NCBI GenBank assembly: GCA_017551905.1
Contig: JAFZKK010000010.1
Span: 1-46,469, forward strand
Length of the DNA stretch: 46,469 bases
Source of the DNA: Salinivirgaceae bacterium
Lineage (GTDB): Bacteria; Bacteroidota; Bacteroidia; Bacteroidales; SZUA-534
Direction of reading: 5' to 3'
Each line of letters opens with the position of its first letter. Positions within the stretch are counted from its first letter, which is position 1. A program made the translations under genes and the position numbers. This document shows, one piece after another, positions 24,806 through 33,428 of the stretch. Below the pieces are notes generated by a model. That model was not told the DNA's origin, did no database searches, and saw only the letters and a list, made by a program, of their open reading frames with translations.

Positions 24806-27800
24806 ATGGGAACGACGCTGATTGTTTGGATATTAGTGGCTGTAGTTGTGGCTATTGTCGCAACTGTGGCATGCATCTCCTATTTCCAGCACCGCAGGCA
24901 GAATGAGTTCAGCCGTCTGGTTGATATGCACTACAGCACCACCAACATTCTGCTGCTCAACTATAACATTGCAAAAAAACGATTCAAAAACCAGATTGTC
25001 GGCCGGACACAATTCAACGGAATGTCGTGGAGGCAGTTCTCGTACATGTTTGATGAGTACGACTCCATGATGTCGGTTTACGACAAAATGGTAAACGGCG
25101 AACTTGAAAAATACACAATCGTTAGCAACTACGCCGACGCTGCCAAGAATTCAGCTACTATCGACATTATGGCTGTCAAGCGGTTTGGAAAAGTGCGGCA
25201 AATAATCCTGTTGCTGCACAACTACAAGGCTGCGTCCGATATGAATATCAAGCTGTCGTTCACCGATTTTGTGCACATATTCGAACAGATATCTGTTGGC
25301 ATTGTGGTGAGCGACGACAAGGGCTTCATCCTCGACATAAACAATGCCGCCATGCAGATTGGAAAAATCCCGAACAAAGAGCAATTCCTGTCGGCGCATT
25401 ACAACATCTTTAACGACCCCAACTACACCGGGCCGCGCAAAATTGAGGATTTTGACGACTCGCAGATGCTGAATTATGTCAACCAGATTGACTGCGACAA
25501 AATTAAGCACAACATTTTCGGACGGCGCGGACTCAGCATCATCTCGACACGCTATTACAAGATAACCGAAAACGACAAATCGTATATTGTAATGATTGTC
25601 GGTGACGTGTCGCGTGACAAATCGCAGGATTTGATTTTCTCAACCTTGTACAACGAGTACCATACAGTGCTCGATTTGGCGCCTGTAGGGTTTGCCATTT
25701 ACAACCGCGACGGCGTCTTGAGTTACATCAACAAGAAGTGTCAGGAAATTATGGGCATTAGCGATGCCGACAGTTTTATCGCGCAGAAATACAACATGTT
25801 CGACTCGCCGATATTGCCGGTCGAGTTCAAAATGGAAACCCAGCGCACCGACATAGCCGACACCTTTATCCATGTCGATTTCGACAGCGAGATACAGCAA
25901 TACTACCATTCGAACAAAACCAGCTCGTGCGACTTGCATGTTAAGTGTCAGCGTGTTAGCAATGCCGACGGCATCAAACTGAGCTACATTATAAGTCTCA
26001 TCGACATAACATCGGAAGAAAAGCACCGCCGCGAAATTGCCGAACTTGACAAAGACCGCACAAACATTATGAAGATAGGCGGACTTACGGCGTGGAATCT
26101 GAACTTCATAACAGGCCGGCGCGAGTTTATCTATGGCGACGCGTCGTTGTTCCCCGAATTGTCTGACGCCAAGCGGTTTATCGCCGAAATTCACCCCGCC
26201 GACGCACCAAAAATATCGACAGTTATCAGTAGCATACGCTCGGGCAATTTGAAAGAAGCGCGTAATGTTATCCGCATAAAAAACAATATCGACAAAGACG
26301 AATACGCTTATTATGAGATAATTATGACTGTGATGGAGCGTGCCGGACGTGTCGAGAAAATGAACTGCGTTGCACGAAACATCACCGGCGAGGCGCTCTA
26401 CCGGCAATTCCTTGAGGAGATTCGCACGCGCACATCGCTCACAATGAAACAGTCGGATTTGATTCAGTTCGACTTCGATGTGAATAAAAACAAAATCACT
26501 CTGTATGAGACTGATAGCGAGTACGACGGACTGAATAATTCACCAATCGAGTCGCTTCTGCAAATTACTTATCCCGACGACCGTCCCGCAATGGAGAAAC
26601 TTGTGGAACGGCTGAAACGCTGCGAAGATTTTGAACAGACTGTCTTTGTGCGCACATTCAGTTCGCCACGGACAAATCGGCATGTCCGCAATATGCAAAT
26701 TTACTTTGTGCCCCTCAAGCACGACAACCACGGTCGCGTTGAGGTGTATACCGGCCTTGCCCGCGACAACACCAAGTGGAACACCATGGTTGACAGCTAC
26801 GAGCGCGCCAACATCATGCTGAAAACGTTTATCGACCACATTCCAGGCGTCTTCTATCTGATTGATGTCGACAACGAAAAGCGGTTCATGCTGGCTAACA
26901 ACAAGTTCTGCGCATTATACAACGTGGTGCGGAACGATGTTGTGGGGCACAACTACGATGAATTCATATCTGACAACGACATGGTGCAAAAGTTGCGCGA
27001 CAACGACAATCGCGCCATTGAGTTCGGCAGCTATGAGTATAACGATGAGACTAATTTTGGCGGCGAGCACCGTATGTGGCACATCAGCAAAGACTTGCTG
27101 ACAATGCAGAACGGACACCGCTACTTACTTACCAACGCGCAGGAGATTACGCAACTCTATATGACGTTCGACGAGCTGAAAGAGGCCAAGGCCAAGGCCG
27201 AGCGGTCCGACTTGCTTAAATCGGCCTTCCTTGCCAACATGAGCCACGAGATACGCACGCCGCTCAACGCTATTGTCGGCTTCTCAGAGCTCCTGACAAT
27301 GACCGACGAACAAGACAAGCGCGAACTCTACAACCATTACATATCAAGCAACAGCGACATGTTGCTTAAGCTGATAAACGACATTCTTGACATATCGAAA
27401 ATCGAGGCAGGATACATCAATTTCAAAAACGACGATTTCGATTTGGCGGCTCTGTTCGATGAACTCTACAGCACGTTCGAGAAGAAGGTCAACATCAATG
27501 TCAAACTTGAGCTCGACAATCCATACAAGATTTGCATTGTCAATTCTGACAGAAACCGTATAATGCAGATTGTCAATAACTTTGTGTCGAATGCGGTTAA
27601 ATACACCCGCAACGGAAAGATACGGTTCGGATATGTGGAGGAAGAAGGTGGAATCAAATTATATGTCGAAGATACCGGCATCGGAATTTCGGAAGCCGAC
27701 AAACAGCGCGTCTTCCATCGGTTCGAGAAACTTGATGTGTTTGCGCAGGGAACTGGACTCGGCCTGTCTATCTGCAAGTCGGTGGCTGAGGCTGTCGGCG

Positions 27801-28294
27801 GACATGTCGGATTCAGCTCAGTACAAGGCGAAGGGTCGACTTTCTGGGCTTGGCTGCCAATCCAACCTAAAAAGACTCAGGAAAACGAAGTCCGGCAGCT
27901 TGAGGCAGAGCCTGTAGCGGCTAACAAGGCCAACGATAACAGAGTGCTGGAAGTGCTTGTTGCAGAGGACAATAACAGCAACTACATGATGTTGGCGGCA
28001 ATGCTTGTGGGGCACAATCTGCACCGCGCCAAAAACGGAATTGAGGCGGTCGAAATGGCAAAAAACAACAAGTACTCCATAATATTCATGGATATAAAAA
28101 TGCCGGTAATGGACGGACTTGAAGCGACACGCTCAATCCGCGAGTTCGACACCATCACCCCCATAGTGGCGCTCACAGCCAACTCCTTCGACTCTGACCG
28201 CGACGCCGCCCTCGATGCCGGATGCACCGACTATATGTCGAAACCTGTGCGAATCAATGATTTGTACGAAATGGTGGCGAAGATTGTGAAGTAA
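24806..28294 (+). CDS. Five-PAS hybrid sensor histidine kinase / response regulator
   Basis: The 1162-residue protein has one N-terminal membrane helix (about 4-26) and then a chain of five PAS-like folds (approximately 150-260, 285-400, 415-520, 525-660 and 668-790). A HisKA domain with SAFLANMSHEIRTPLNA carries the phosphoryl-accepting His814. The ATPase domain contains the N-box and the G2 motif GTGLGLSICKSVAEAVGGHVG, and a C-terminal receiver domain (about 1045-1160) carries the acceptor Asp1096 in IIFMDIKMP. Because only one short anchor is present, most sensing would be cytoplasmic. No DNA-binding output is attached, so the receiver may pass phosphate to an Hpt protein or act through protein contacts. 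It lies 148 bases downstream of the SiaC-like gene and on the same strand, but a terminator lies between them. Confidence 0.9.
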   Translation: MGTTLIVWILVAVVVAIVATVACISYFQHRRQNEFSRLVDMHYSTTNILLLNYNIAKKRFKNQIVGRTQFNGMSWRQFSYMFDEYDSMMSVYDKMVNGELEKYTIVSNYADAAKNSATIDIMAVKRFGKVRQIILLLHNYKAASDMNIKLSFTDFVHIFEQISVGIVVSDDKGFILDINNAAMQIGKIPNKEQFLSAHYNIFNDPNYTGPRKIEDFDDSQMLNYVNQIDCDKIKHNIFGRRGLSIISTRYYKITENDKSYIVMIVGDVSRDKSQDLIFSTLYNEYHTVLDLAPVGFAIYNRDGVLSYINKKCQEIMGISDADSFIAQKYNMFDSPILPVEFKMETQRTDIADTFIHVDFDSEIQQYYHSNKTSSCDLHVKCQRVSNADGIKLSYIISLIDITSEEKHRREIAELDKDRTNIMKIGGLTAWNLNFITGRREFIYGDASLFPELSDAKRFIAEIHPADAPKISTVISSIRSGNLKEARNVIRIKNNIDKDEYAYYEIIMTVMERAGRVEKMNCVARNITGEALYRQFLEEIRTRTSLTMKQSDLIQFDFDVNKNKITLYETDSEYDGLNNSPIESLLQITYPDDRPAMEKLVERLKRCEDFEQTVFVRTFSSPRTNRHVRNMQIYFVPLKHDNHGRVEVYTGLARDNTKWNTMVDSYERANIMLKTFIDHIPGVFYLIDVDNEKRFMLANNKFCALYNVVRNDVVGHNYDEFISDNDMVQKLRDNDNRAIEFGSYEYNDETNFGGEHRMWHISKDLLTMQNGHRYLLTNAQEITQLYMTFDELKEAKAKAERSDLLKSAFLANMSHEIRTPLNAIVGFSELLTMTDEQDKRELYNHYISSNSDMLLKLINDILDISKIEAGYINFKNDDFDLAALFDELYSTFEKKVNINVKLELDNPYKICIVNSDRNRIMQIVNNFVSNAVKYTRNGKIRFGYVEEEGGIKLYVEDTGIGISEADKQRVFHRFEKLDVFAQGTGLGLSICKSVAEAVGGHVGFSSVQGEGSTFWAWLPIQPKKTQENEVRQLEAEPVAANKANDNRVLEVLVAEDNNSNYMMLAAMLVGHNLHRAKNGIEAVEMAKNNKYSIIFMDIKMPVMDGLEATRSIREFDTITPIVALTANSFDSDRDAALDAGCTDYMSKPVRINDLYEMVAKIVK

Positions 28295-28303
28295 GACACC
28301 TTG

Positions 28304-28330
28304 TAATTTTGAATTACGAATTCAGAATTA
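28304..28330. repeat. AT-rich 12-bp hairpin repeat
   Basis: TAATTTTGAATT-ACG-AATTCAGAATTA forms a 12-base-pair stem with one G-T pair and a 3-base loop, 10 bases after the kinase stop. Similar GAATTACGAAT words occur near 5542 and 29683. It has no T run of the terminator type. Confidence 0.6.
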
Positions 28331-28461
28331 GGTGGCGGCAATAGGTCGCTTTTTCTTATAAAGCCTTTAATATTAACACCTTACCTATTACTCTTTTGTG
28401 TCTGTTCGCTAATTGTCAACAACTTGATTTGCGGCGGCGGACAACGGCTGAATCTATTGAA

Positions 28462-28469
28462 TACATTTG
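28462..28469 (+). promoter_or_regulatory. Candidate -7 box for purT
   Basis: TACATTTG matches TAnnTTTG, 30 bases upstream of the ATG at 28500. The -33 region does not contain a good TTTG. I see no PurR-like or riboswitch structure in the 205-base gap. Confidence 0.45.
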
Positions 28470-28499
28470 ACTTTCACTTAACTACTAAAAAATCGAAAT

Positions 28500-29684
28500 A
28501 TGGAAACTTTTGGGACAATCTTTAAAGAAGGCGGCAAAAAAGCCCTGCTCTGCGGTTCGGGCGAACTTGGCAAGGAAGTCGCCATTGAGTTGCAACGCTT
28601 TGGTATTGAGGTGGTTGCAGTTGACCGTTACGCCAACGCGCCTGCAATGCAGATAGCGCACCGCTCGTATGTGATTTCAATGCTCGACGGCGAGAAACTG
28701 CGCGAGATTATCTACAAAGAGCGCCCCGACTACATTATCCCTGAAGTTGAGGCCATTGCAACGCCAACGCTTGTCGAACTTGAAAAAGAAGGCTTTAACG
28801 TGATTCCGACGGCAAGGGCTACCTTCCTGACAATGAACCGCGAAGGCATCCGCCGTCTGGCCGCTGAAGAGTTGGGGCTGAAAACATCGCCCTATCGATT
28901 TGCGGCAACATACGACGAGTACAAGGCAGCCATCAAAGAGATTGGTATTCCGTGCGTAGTTAAGCCGATTATGAGCTCGTCGGGCCACGGACAGAGTATG
29001 GTGAAATGTGAGGCCGATGTCGACCGCTCGTGGGAAATATCGCAGGCTGGCGGCCGCGCTGGTGCCGGCAAGGTGATTGTCGAGGGCTTTATCGATTTCG
29101 ATTATGAGATTACACTGATGACCATCCGCCACAAAGACGGCACAAGCTTCCTGAACCCAATCGGCCACTGGCAGAAAGACGGCGACTATCAAGAGTCGTG
29201 GCAGCCGCAGCCTATGACCGACGCCGCTCTGGCAAAGGCACAGGACATTGCAAAGAAGATTACCGACGCTCTCGGTGGCCGCGGAATCTTCGGTGTAGAA
29301 ATGTTTGTGAAGGGCGATGATGTGATTTTCAGCGAAGTTTCGCCGCGTCCGCACGACACGGGTATGGTGACAATGATTTCGCAGGACTTGTCGGAATTTG
29401 CGCTGCACGTGCGCGCCATTCTTGGTCTGCCCATTCCGAACATCGCTTTCCACGGGCCATCAGCTTCGAAAGCGGTGGTTGTCTTCGGCGACAGCCAAAA
29501 CGTGAAGTTCAGCAACCTTGAAGAGACGCTTGCAATGCCTGATACTCAAATGCGCATTTTCGGCAAACCCGAAGTGCACGAACACCGCCGTATGGCCGTG
29601 CTGCTGGCTCGCGGCAACTCGATTGAAGAAGCCAAAGAGAAGGTTCGCAAAATGTACGACACACTGAAGGTGGAGAAGGATTGA
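28500..29684 (+). CDS. purT: Formate-dependent phosphoribosylglycinamide formyltransferase (PurT)
   Basis: The 394-residue ATP-grasp enzyme converts glycinamide ribonucleotide and formate to N-formyl-GAR, an alternative to PurN in purine synthesis that needs no formyl-tetrahydrofolate. The N-terminal domain is [19 protein letters not shown], the P-loop-like segment is [16 protein letters not shown] (about residues 152-168), and the metal site region is [16 protein letters not shown]. Length and order fit PurT. A terminator-like hairpin follows. The cytoplasmic product would join the guaB branch seen upstream in purine metabolism, though the two genes are not linked. Confidence 0.96.
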   Translation: METFGTIFKEGGKKALLCGSGELGKEVAIELQRFGIEVVAVDRYANAPAMQIAHRSYVISMLDGEKLREIIYKERPDYIIPEVEAIATPTLVELEKEGFNVIPTARATFLTMNREGIRRLAAEELGLKTSPYRFAATYDEYKAAIKEIGIPCVVKPIMSSSGHGQSMVKCEADVDRSWEISQAGGRAGAGKVIVEGFIDFDYEITLMTIRHKDGTSFLNPIGHWQKDGDYQESWQPQPMTDAALAKAQDIAKKITDALGGRGIFGVEMFVKGDDVIFSEVSPRPHDTGMVTMISQDLSEFALHVRAILGLPIPNIAFHGPSASKAVVVFGDSQNVKFSNLEETLAMPDTQMRIFGKPEVHEHRRMAVLLARGNSIEEAKEKVRKMYDTLKVEKD

Positions 29685-29704
29685 ATTACGAAAGCGATTA
29701 TAAT

Positions 29705-29739
29705 AAAGTAGGGTTGTCACAGTGTGGCAACCCTACTTT
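29705..29739. terminator. Bidirectional terminator-like hairpin
   Basis: AAAGTAGGGTTG (29705-29716) pairs perfectly with CAACCCTACTTT (29728-29739) around an 11-base loop. It lies between purT (plus) and the convergent BspA-like gene (minus). The T run is short, so strength as an intrinsic terminator is uncertain. Confidence 0.7.
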
Positions 29740-29767
29740 GGTTATTACCAATCGGTTAATCTGATTG

Positions 29768-32314
29768 TCAATTCACAACAACTCGCTTCACCACGTTGCC
29801 GGTTTTTACAATGTAAACGCCTGTTCCATTGATAGGTGTTTCCGTACGGACGCGATTAATCGCGTCCCTACAAACCAATGCGCCCATTGCATTATAAACA
29901 CGAATTTCTTCTGTTGCATTCTCAACAACAATGGTTTTGCCTGTGGCGTAGATGTTGACAGCGTTGGCGGCAGATTCGGTGACGGCTGTTATTGCAAGTT
30001 TTGTGCCTTCTGCTACACGCGTATCTGTCGCACCGCAGCCGTGCGCGCAAACGGCGGTTTCTGTGCCATCGGTTTCAATGGTGGCATCGTTGTTATAAAC
30101 GTATTTTACAAACTTATGACCCAACGCAGGTATTTCTGTTCGCTCCTTTAATACTTCACCGCAATAATCACAATAATCCTCTCCAATAAATCCTGATTCA
30201 GTACATGTTGCTTCTTGTCTAGCACCATATATCACGCAATGGCCGATTGCTGGTATTTCTGTTGGTTCTTTTAATACTACTCCGCAAACCGAGCAATGCT
30301 GACCTCCCCAAAGGCCTGATTTTGTGCAGGTAGCATCGTAGCATGTGTCATTAACTGCTATATGGCCTTTGGCTGGGACAATTTCTTGCGCCTTAACCGT
30401 ATCACAGACCGAACAGTAAATGCTTGCTGTTAAGCCTGTTTCGGTGCAGGTGGCAGCAACGGCATCATCGCCCGTAACCCAATGGTGTTGCCCCGTTGCT
30501 GGTGTTTCCCTCTGCGCTATCCAAACCTCGCCACAAACCGAGCAATGCCAGCCTTCGGTTAAGCCTGTTGTAATGCAGGTGGCGGCAACGGCAGTATCTC
30601 TAACCCAAGTGTGTTCTGGTGCTGGGATATAAACTTGCGATACAAGCACTTTACCACAGATAGAGCAATGAGAGCCTTCGGTTAGACCAGAAGCGGCACA
30701 AGAAACAACTGCAACGGCAGTATCTATAACCACCGTATGTGGCTCAAATATGGCGGTAAAAGATGTGTCCTTTGTTGCTGTAAACACACGGGGGTTAGTG
30801 GTGTCATTGTCGCTCCATTTGACAAAATGGTAATCAGCCCATCTTGTTGGAATAGCTTCAATGGTTGCCTCCACGCCATCGAAAACCCACATACTTGGCA
30901 AACCACTATACCAATTGACGTCCTTTTCAACAAAACCAGCACCTGCAACACTTATTTCTCCATATTCGCTGTTATCAGATGTAATATTTACAGACCATAT
31001 TTTCTTGTCAATATCAACACCCCAAACTATTTTGTTTATAATCCAACTATACCAATCATCCTGCCACGTTTCAAGTTTAGATTCCGCACCACAGAAAATG
31101 GTCAAGTGATTGCCTCTGTCATCGACAAAGGCTCTTTTGCTAATATTTGTAACAGATTTTGGGATGTACACCGTTTCTTGAATGCAATTATAAAACGCAT
31201 TTTCAGCAATACTTGTAACAGTATTGGGAATATACACTCTGGCATCATTGCCAATATAGGCTGTTAGCTGTGTTTTTTCGGCATCAGCAAAGATAAAATC
31301 GCCATCAATAGTTCCATTGACTGTCAATGCTCCCCACGGACTGCCTTCGGCTGTGCCTGAATAATATATATTCTTCATCATACTAAACGCATTGTAGCCA
31401 ATACTTGTGACCGAATTGGGAATGGTTATTGATGTCAATTTGCTGCAATTATAGAACGCAGAGCCGTCAATACTTGTTACACTTGTGGGAATGGAAACAG
31501 AAGTCACCCCATCGCCATAGAACGCATAACTGCCGATGCTTGAAACATTAAATGTATTACCGGCTGTTATGGTTTCTAGTAACACCACATCACCTGTATA
31601 TGAATTTGATACTATTGCAACAGTGTTCTTATCAAGCACCTTACAGCGAAAACCATCTTTGACAAAATACAATTTTGCGTTGCTAAAATCAACATTGCTA
31701 CTTGTTTCTACCGATTCAATATTATCGCAGTCCTCAAATGCCCTCTCGCCGATACTTGTCACATTATTGGGAATATTTACAGATGTCAAACTATAACAAC
31801 GCAAGAAAGCACAGTCGCCAATACTTGTTACGCTGCTGGGAATGTCGATTGATACCAAGTTCTGGCAATACCAAAAAGCGCAAGCGCCAATACTTGTTAC
31901 ACTGTTGGGAATGTCTATTGATGTCAAACTGCTACATTCTCTGAAAGTACTGCCGTCAATGCTTGTCACTGAATTTGGTATGGCAACCGAAATCAGTTCA
32001 TCGCACCCATAGAACGCATGGCTGCCAATGTGTGTAACAGTATAAGTTATACCTTCATTTGTAACGGTTTCAGGTATAACCAATTCGCCTACAGGTTTTG
32101 TAAACTCATAGTAATAATCATAATAAGGGTAAGAATTGTAACTAACGTATTGAGGATATGTTACCCATACTGTATTATTATTGAAATCGTTGCGGTCGAT
32201 GTAATAGTATAGTGTTTGCCCACTGCTGCAAACCGCTGCGAAGTCGTAATTATATGTAGCCCACACTTGCTCTGCAAGCATTGTAGCAAACACCAATGCT
32301 AACAAACGTTTCAT
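29768..32314 (-). CDS. BspA-like leucine-rich repeat surface protein with type IX secretion signal
   Basis: The 848-residue protein has a signal peptide (MKRLLALVFATMLAEQVWA) and about ten BspA-type leucine-rich repeats (about 80-400, of the form SVTSIGxxAFxxCxxLTSIxIPN). A divergent InlB-type repeat follows (about 440-525, VKWSDNDTTNPRVFTATKDTSFTAIFE). Then come five cysteine-pair repeats of about 40 residues (about 530-740) of the form GLTEGxHCSxCGxVL...IPAxGH. The last 60 residues have the type A C-terminal sorting domain of the type IX system (EIRVYNAMGALV...GVYIVKTGNVVKRVVVN). It is probably exported to and anchored at the cell surface for adhesion. I chose the ATG at 32314; a GTG four codons upstream is not needed. 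An interspersed palindrome at 29844-29871 is translated in frame within the sorting domain. Confidence 0.88.
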   Translation of the reverse strand: MKRLLALVFATMLAEQVWATYNYDFAAVCSSGQTLYYYIDRNDFNNNTVWVTYPQYVSYNSYPYYDYYYEFTKPVGELVIPETVTNEGITYTVTHIGSHAFYGCDELISVAIPNSVTSIDGSTFRECSSLTSIDIPNSVTSIGACAFWYCQNLVSIDIPSSVTSIGDCAFLRCYSLTSVNIPNNVTSIGERAFEDCDNIESVETSSNVDFSNAKLYFVKDGFRCKVLDKNTVAIVSNSYTGDVVLLETITAGNTFNVSSIGSYAFYGDGVTSVSIPTSVTSIDGSAFYNCSKLTSITIPNSVTSIGYNAFSMMKNIYYSGTAEGSPWGALTVNGTIDGDFIFADAEKTQLTAYIGNDARVYIPNTVTSIAENAFYNCIQETVYIPKSVTNISKRAFVDDRGNHLTIFCGAESKLETWQDDWYSWIINKIVWGVDIDKKIWSVNITSDNSEYGEISVAGAGFVEKDVNWYSGLPSMWVFDGVEATIEAIPTRWADYHFVKWSDNDTTNPRVFTATKDTSFTAIFEPHTVVIDTAVAVVSCAASGLTEGSHCSICGKVLVSQVYIPAPEHTWVRDTAVAATCITTGLTEGWHCSVCGEVWIAQRETPATGQHHWVTGDDAVAATCTETGLTASIYCSVCDTVKAQEIVPAKGHIAVNDTCYDATCTKSGLWGGQHCSVCGVVLKEPTEIPAIGHCVIYGARQEATCTESGFIGEDYCDYCGEVLKERTEIPALGHKFVKYVYNNDATIETDGTETAVCAHGCGATDTRVAEGTKLAITAVTESAANAVNIYATGKTIVVENATEEIRVYNAMGALVCRDAINRVRTETPINGTGVYIVKTGNVVKRVVVN
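29844..29871. repeat. Palindromic repeat inside BspA-like gene
   Basis: GTACGGACGCGATTAATCGC followed by GTCCCTAC contains the perfect 20-base palindrome GGACGCGATTAATCGCGTCC at 29848-29867. On the coding strand it gives CRDAINRVRTE within the sorting domain. The sequence belongs to the same family as the element at 17991-18018. Confidence 0.8.
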
Positions 32315-32380
32315 AGCTATATACACTGCATCCGTGTCGTGCGCAACTTTTTTCCGCCGACTCCCCAGTGCGGTGCCTAT

Positions 32381-32540
32381 AAAAGAAAAACGTGGGAATC
32401 ATGTTACTCGCTCCCACGAACTAAGGTTTCTCGCATTACCCACCATTGTAAGATTGAGCAACGCGAAGCCCACGCAAGAATATACTGATTGTCAAATCAA
32501 TATACCTACGCAGGCGTTCACCGCTGCTTTTTCTCTGGCA
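32381..32540 (-). ncRNA. Candidate structured small RNA ending in an intrinsic terminator
   Basis: Read on the minus strand, this stretch folds into three hairpins in a row. The first joins GCCTGCG (32515-32509) to CGTGGGC (32474-32468) and has an apical ATATTGATT-TGAC-AATCAGTAT stem. The second pairs CGCGTTGC (32465-32458) with GTAATGCG (32439-32432) through G-T pairs, with an 18-base loop. The third, CGTGGGA (32418-32412) with TCCCACG (32397-32391), is followed by TTTTTCTTTT, as in an intrinsic terminator. The 5' end is not certain; I set it near 32540. Candidate families are 6S-Flavo and Bacteroidales-1, but I cannot confirm either by sight. Confidence 0.6.
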
Positions 32541-32653
32541 ATGGTTTAAAATTTTGCGAGAATTTTAGTTCGCCAAAGGAAAACGTCAGTAAACGTCTTT
32601 CTATATGTCTGCTCTACTATTCAGCCTCTTACAAGGCAAAACTCAGAACAAGA

Positions 32654-32661
32654 CAAATGTA
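32654..32661 (-). promoter_or_regulatory. Possible -7 box for small RNA
   Basis: TACATTTG on the minus strand matches TAnnTTTG and would start a transcript near 32647, giving about 265 bases to the terminator at 32381. The -33 site is not evident, so this is a weak call. A start nearer to 32540 without a recognised promoter is also possible. Confidence 0.25.
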
Positions 32662-32749
32662 TAAAAATCAGTTTGGAAATGGAAAATGTTTTTTATGAAG
32701 GTTGGACTTGTTCCAAACTAGCGTTATCCGTGCAACCACAACGCCTAAT

Positions 32750-33292
32750 TCACTTTCGCGCCAACCACTCTTCCCGAGTCATCAGATTGACATGCGCTGT
32801 GCGCACCTCGCCCATAAGCGGAACTTTCACATTTTCAATGGTGTGGTGGTATTTGAAGCCGATTTTCTCTTGTGCGCGTCTTGATTTTAGGTTGCCGTCG
32901 TAATAGCCGCACCAAACGGCCGTAGCGTTCAGTTGTTCAAAGGCATAGCGGATAAGGCAACGAGAGGCTTCTGGCGCATAGCCGTTTCCCCAATGCGGCA
33001 CACCAATCCAAAAGCCAAGTTCTAGTTCGGTTTCGCCAATCGGATAGACGCCTTCGCCGTTGCGCATCAGGCCGATGCTGCCGATAGGCTCATTGCTGGT
33101 TTTCAGCACAATGGCGTAGGTTTCGGGCTTCAATAACACTGCATGGATAATCTCGCGGCTATCCTCAACGCTGGTGTGCGGAGGCCAACCCGCAATAGGG
33201 CCAACCTGTGGGTCGCTGGCATAACGGTAGAGGGCTTCGGCATCGCTATCAAGCCACGGACGCAGAATCAGACGGTCGGTTTCGTGAATCAT
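32750..33292 (-). CDS. GNAT family N-acetyltransferase, RimJ/RimL-like
   Basis: The 180-residue protein begins ETDRLILRPWLDSDAEALYRYASDP and shows the acetyl-CoA binding segment HWGNGYAPEASRCLIRYAFEQL (about residues 107-128). Near the end it has VWCGYYDGNLKSRRAQEKIGFKYH. These are typical of the RimJ/RimL/GNAT_3 group, which acetylates protein N-termini or small amines in the cytoplasm. The substrate cannot be read from sequence. It is preceded by a short AAGGCA(C/T)AAGTGAT duplication (about 33310-33338) upstream, and no partner gene is evident. Confidence 0.88.
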   Translation of the reverse strand: MIHETDRLILRPWLDSDAEALYRYASDPQVGPIAGWPPHTSVEDSREIIHAVLLKPETYAIVLKTSNEPIGSIGLMRNGEGVYPIGETELELGFWIGVPHWGNGYAPEASRCLIRYAFEQLNATAVWCGYYDGNLKSRRAQEKIGFKYHHTIENVKVPLMGEVRTAHVNLMTREEWLARK

Positions 33293-33428
33293 AACTCATT
33301 TAGTTGAAAAGGCACAAGTGATAAGGCATAAGTGATATGCTTATTCATAAGCTCAGCCATTTAAACTTGTTAAACCTTAAACTATTACCGAAACTTATAA
33401 CTTCGATAACTTACAACTTAAAACTCCC

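Larger units (their letters stand above)
32327..32749. other. Intergenic region holding a candidate small RNA
   Basis: These 423 bases between the BspA-like gene and the GNAT gene contain the structured element at 32381-32540. Outside it I see a GAACGTTTACTGACG-like pair of ACGT words (32582-32600) and a possible -7 box (32654-32661), but no credible protein gene. Confidence 0.4.

Noticed and set aside
25640..26407. A 255-codon frame on the minus strand
   Set aside because: It lies fully opposite the hybrid kinase and has no recognisable domain or promoter.
28331..28499. A riboswitch in front of purT
   Set aside because: I could not form a purine- or PRPP-type riboswitch fold in these bases. 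Only a weak GCGGC...GTCGC pairing is present.
28677..29453. A 258-codon frame on the minus strand
   Set aside because: It is the complement of purT and has no independent support.
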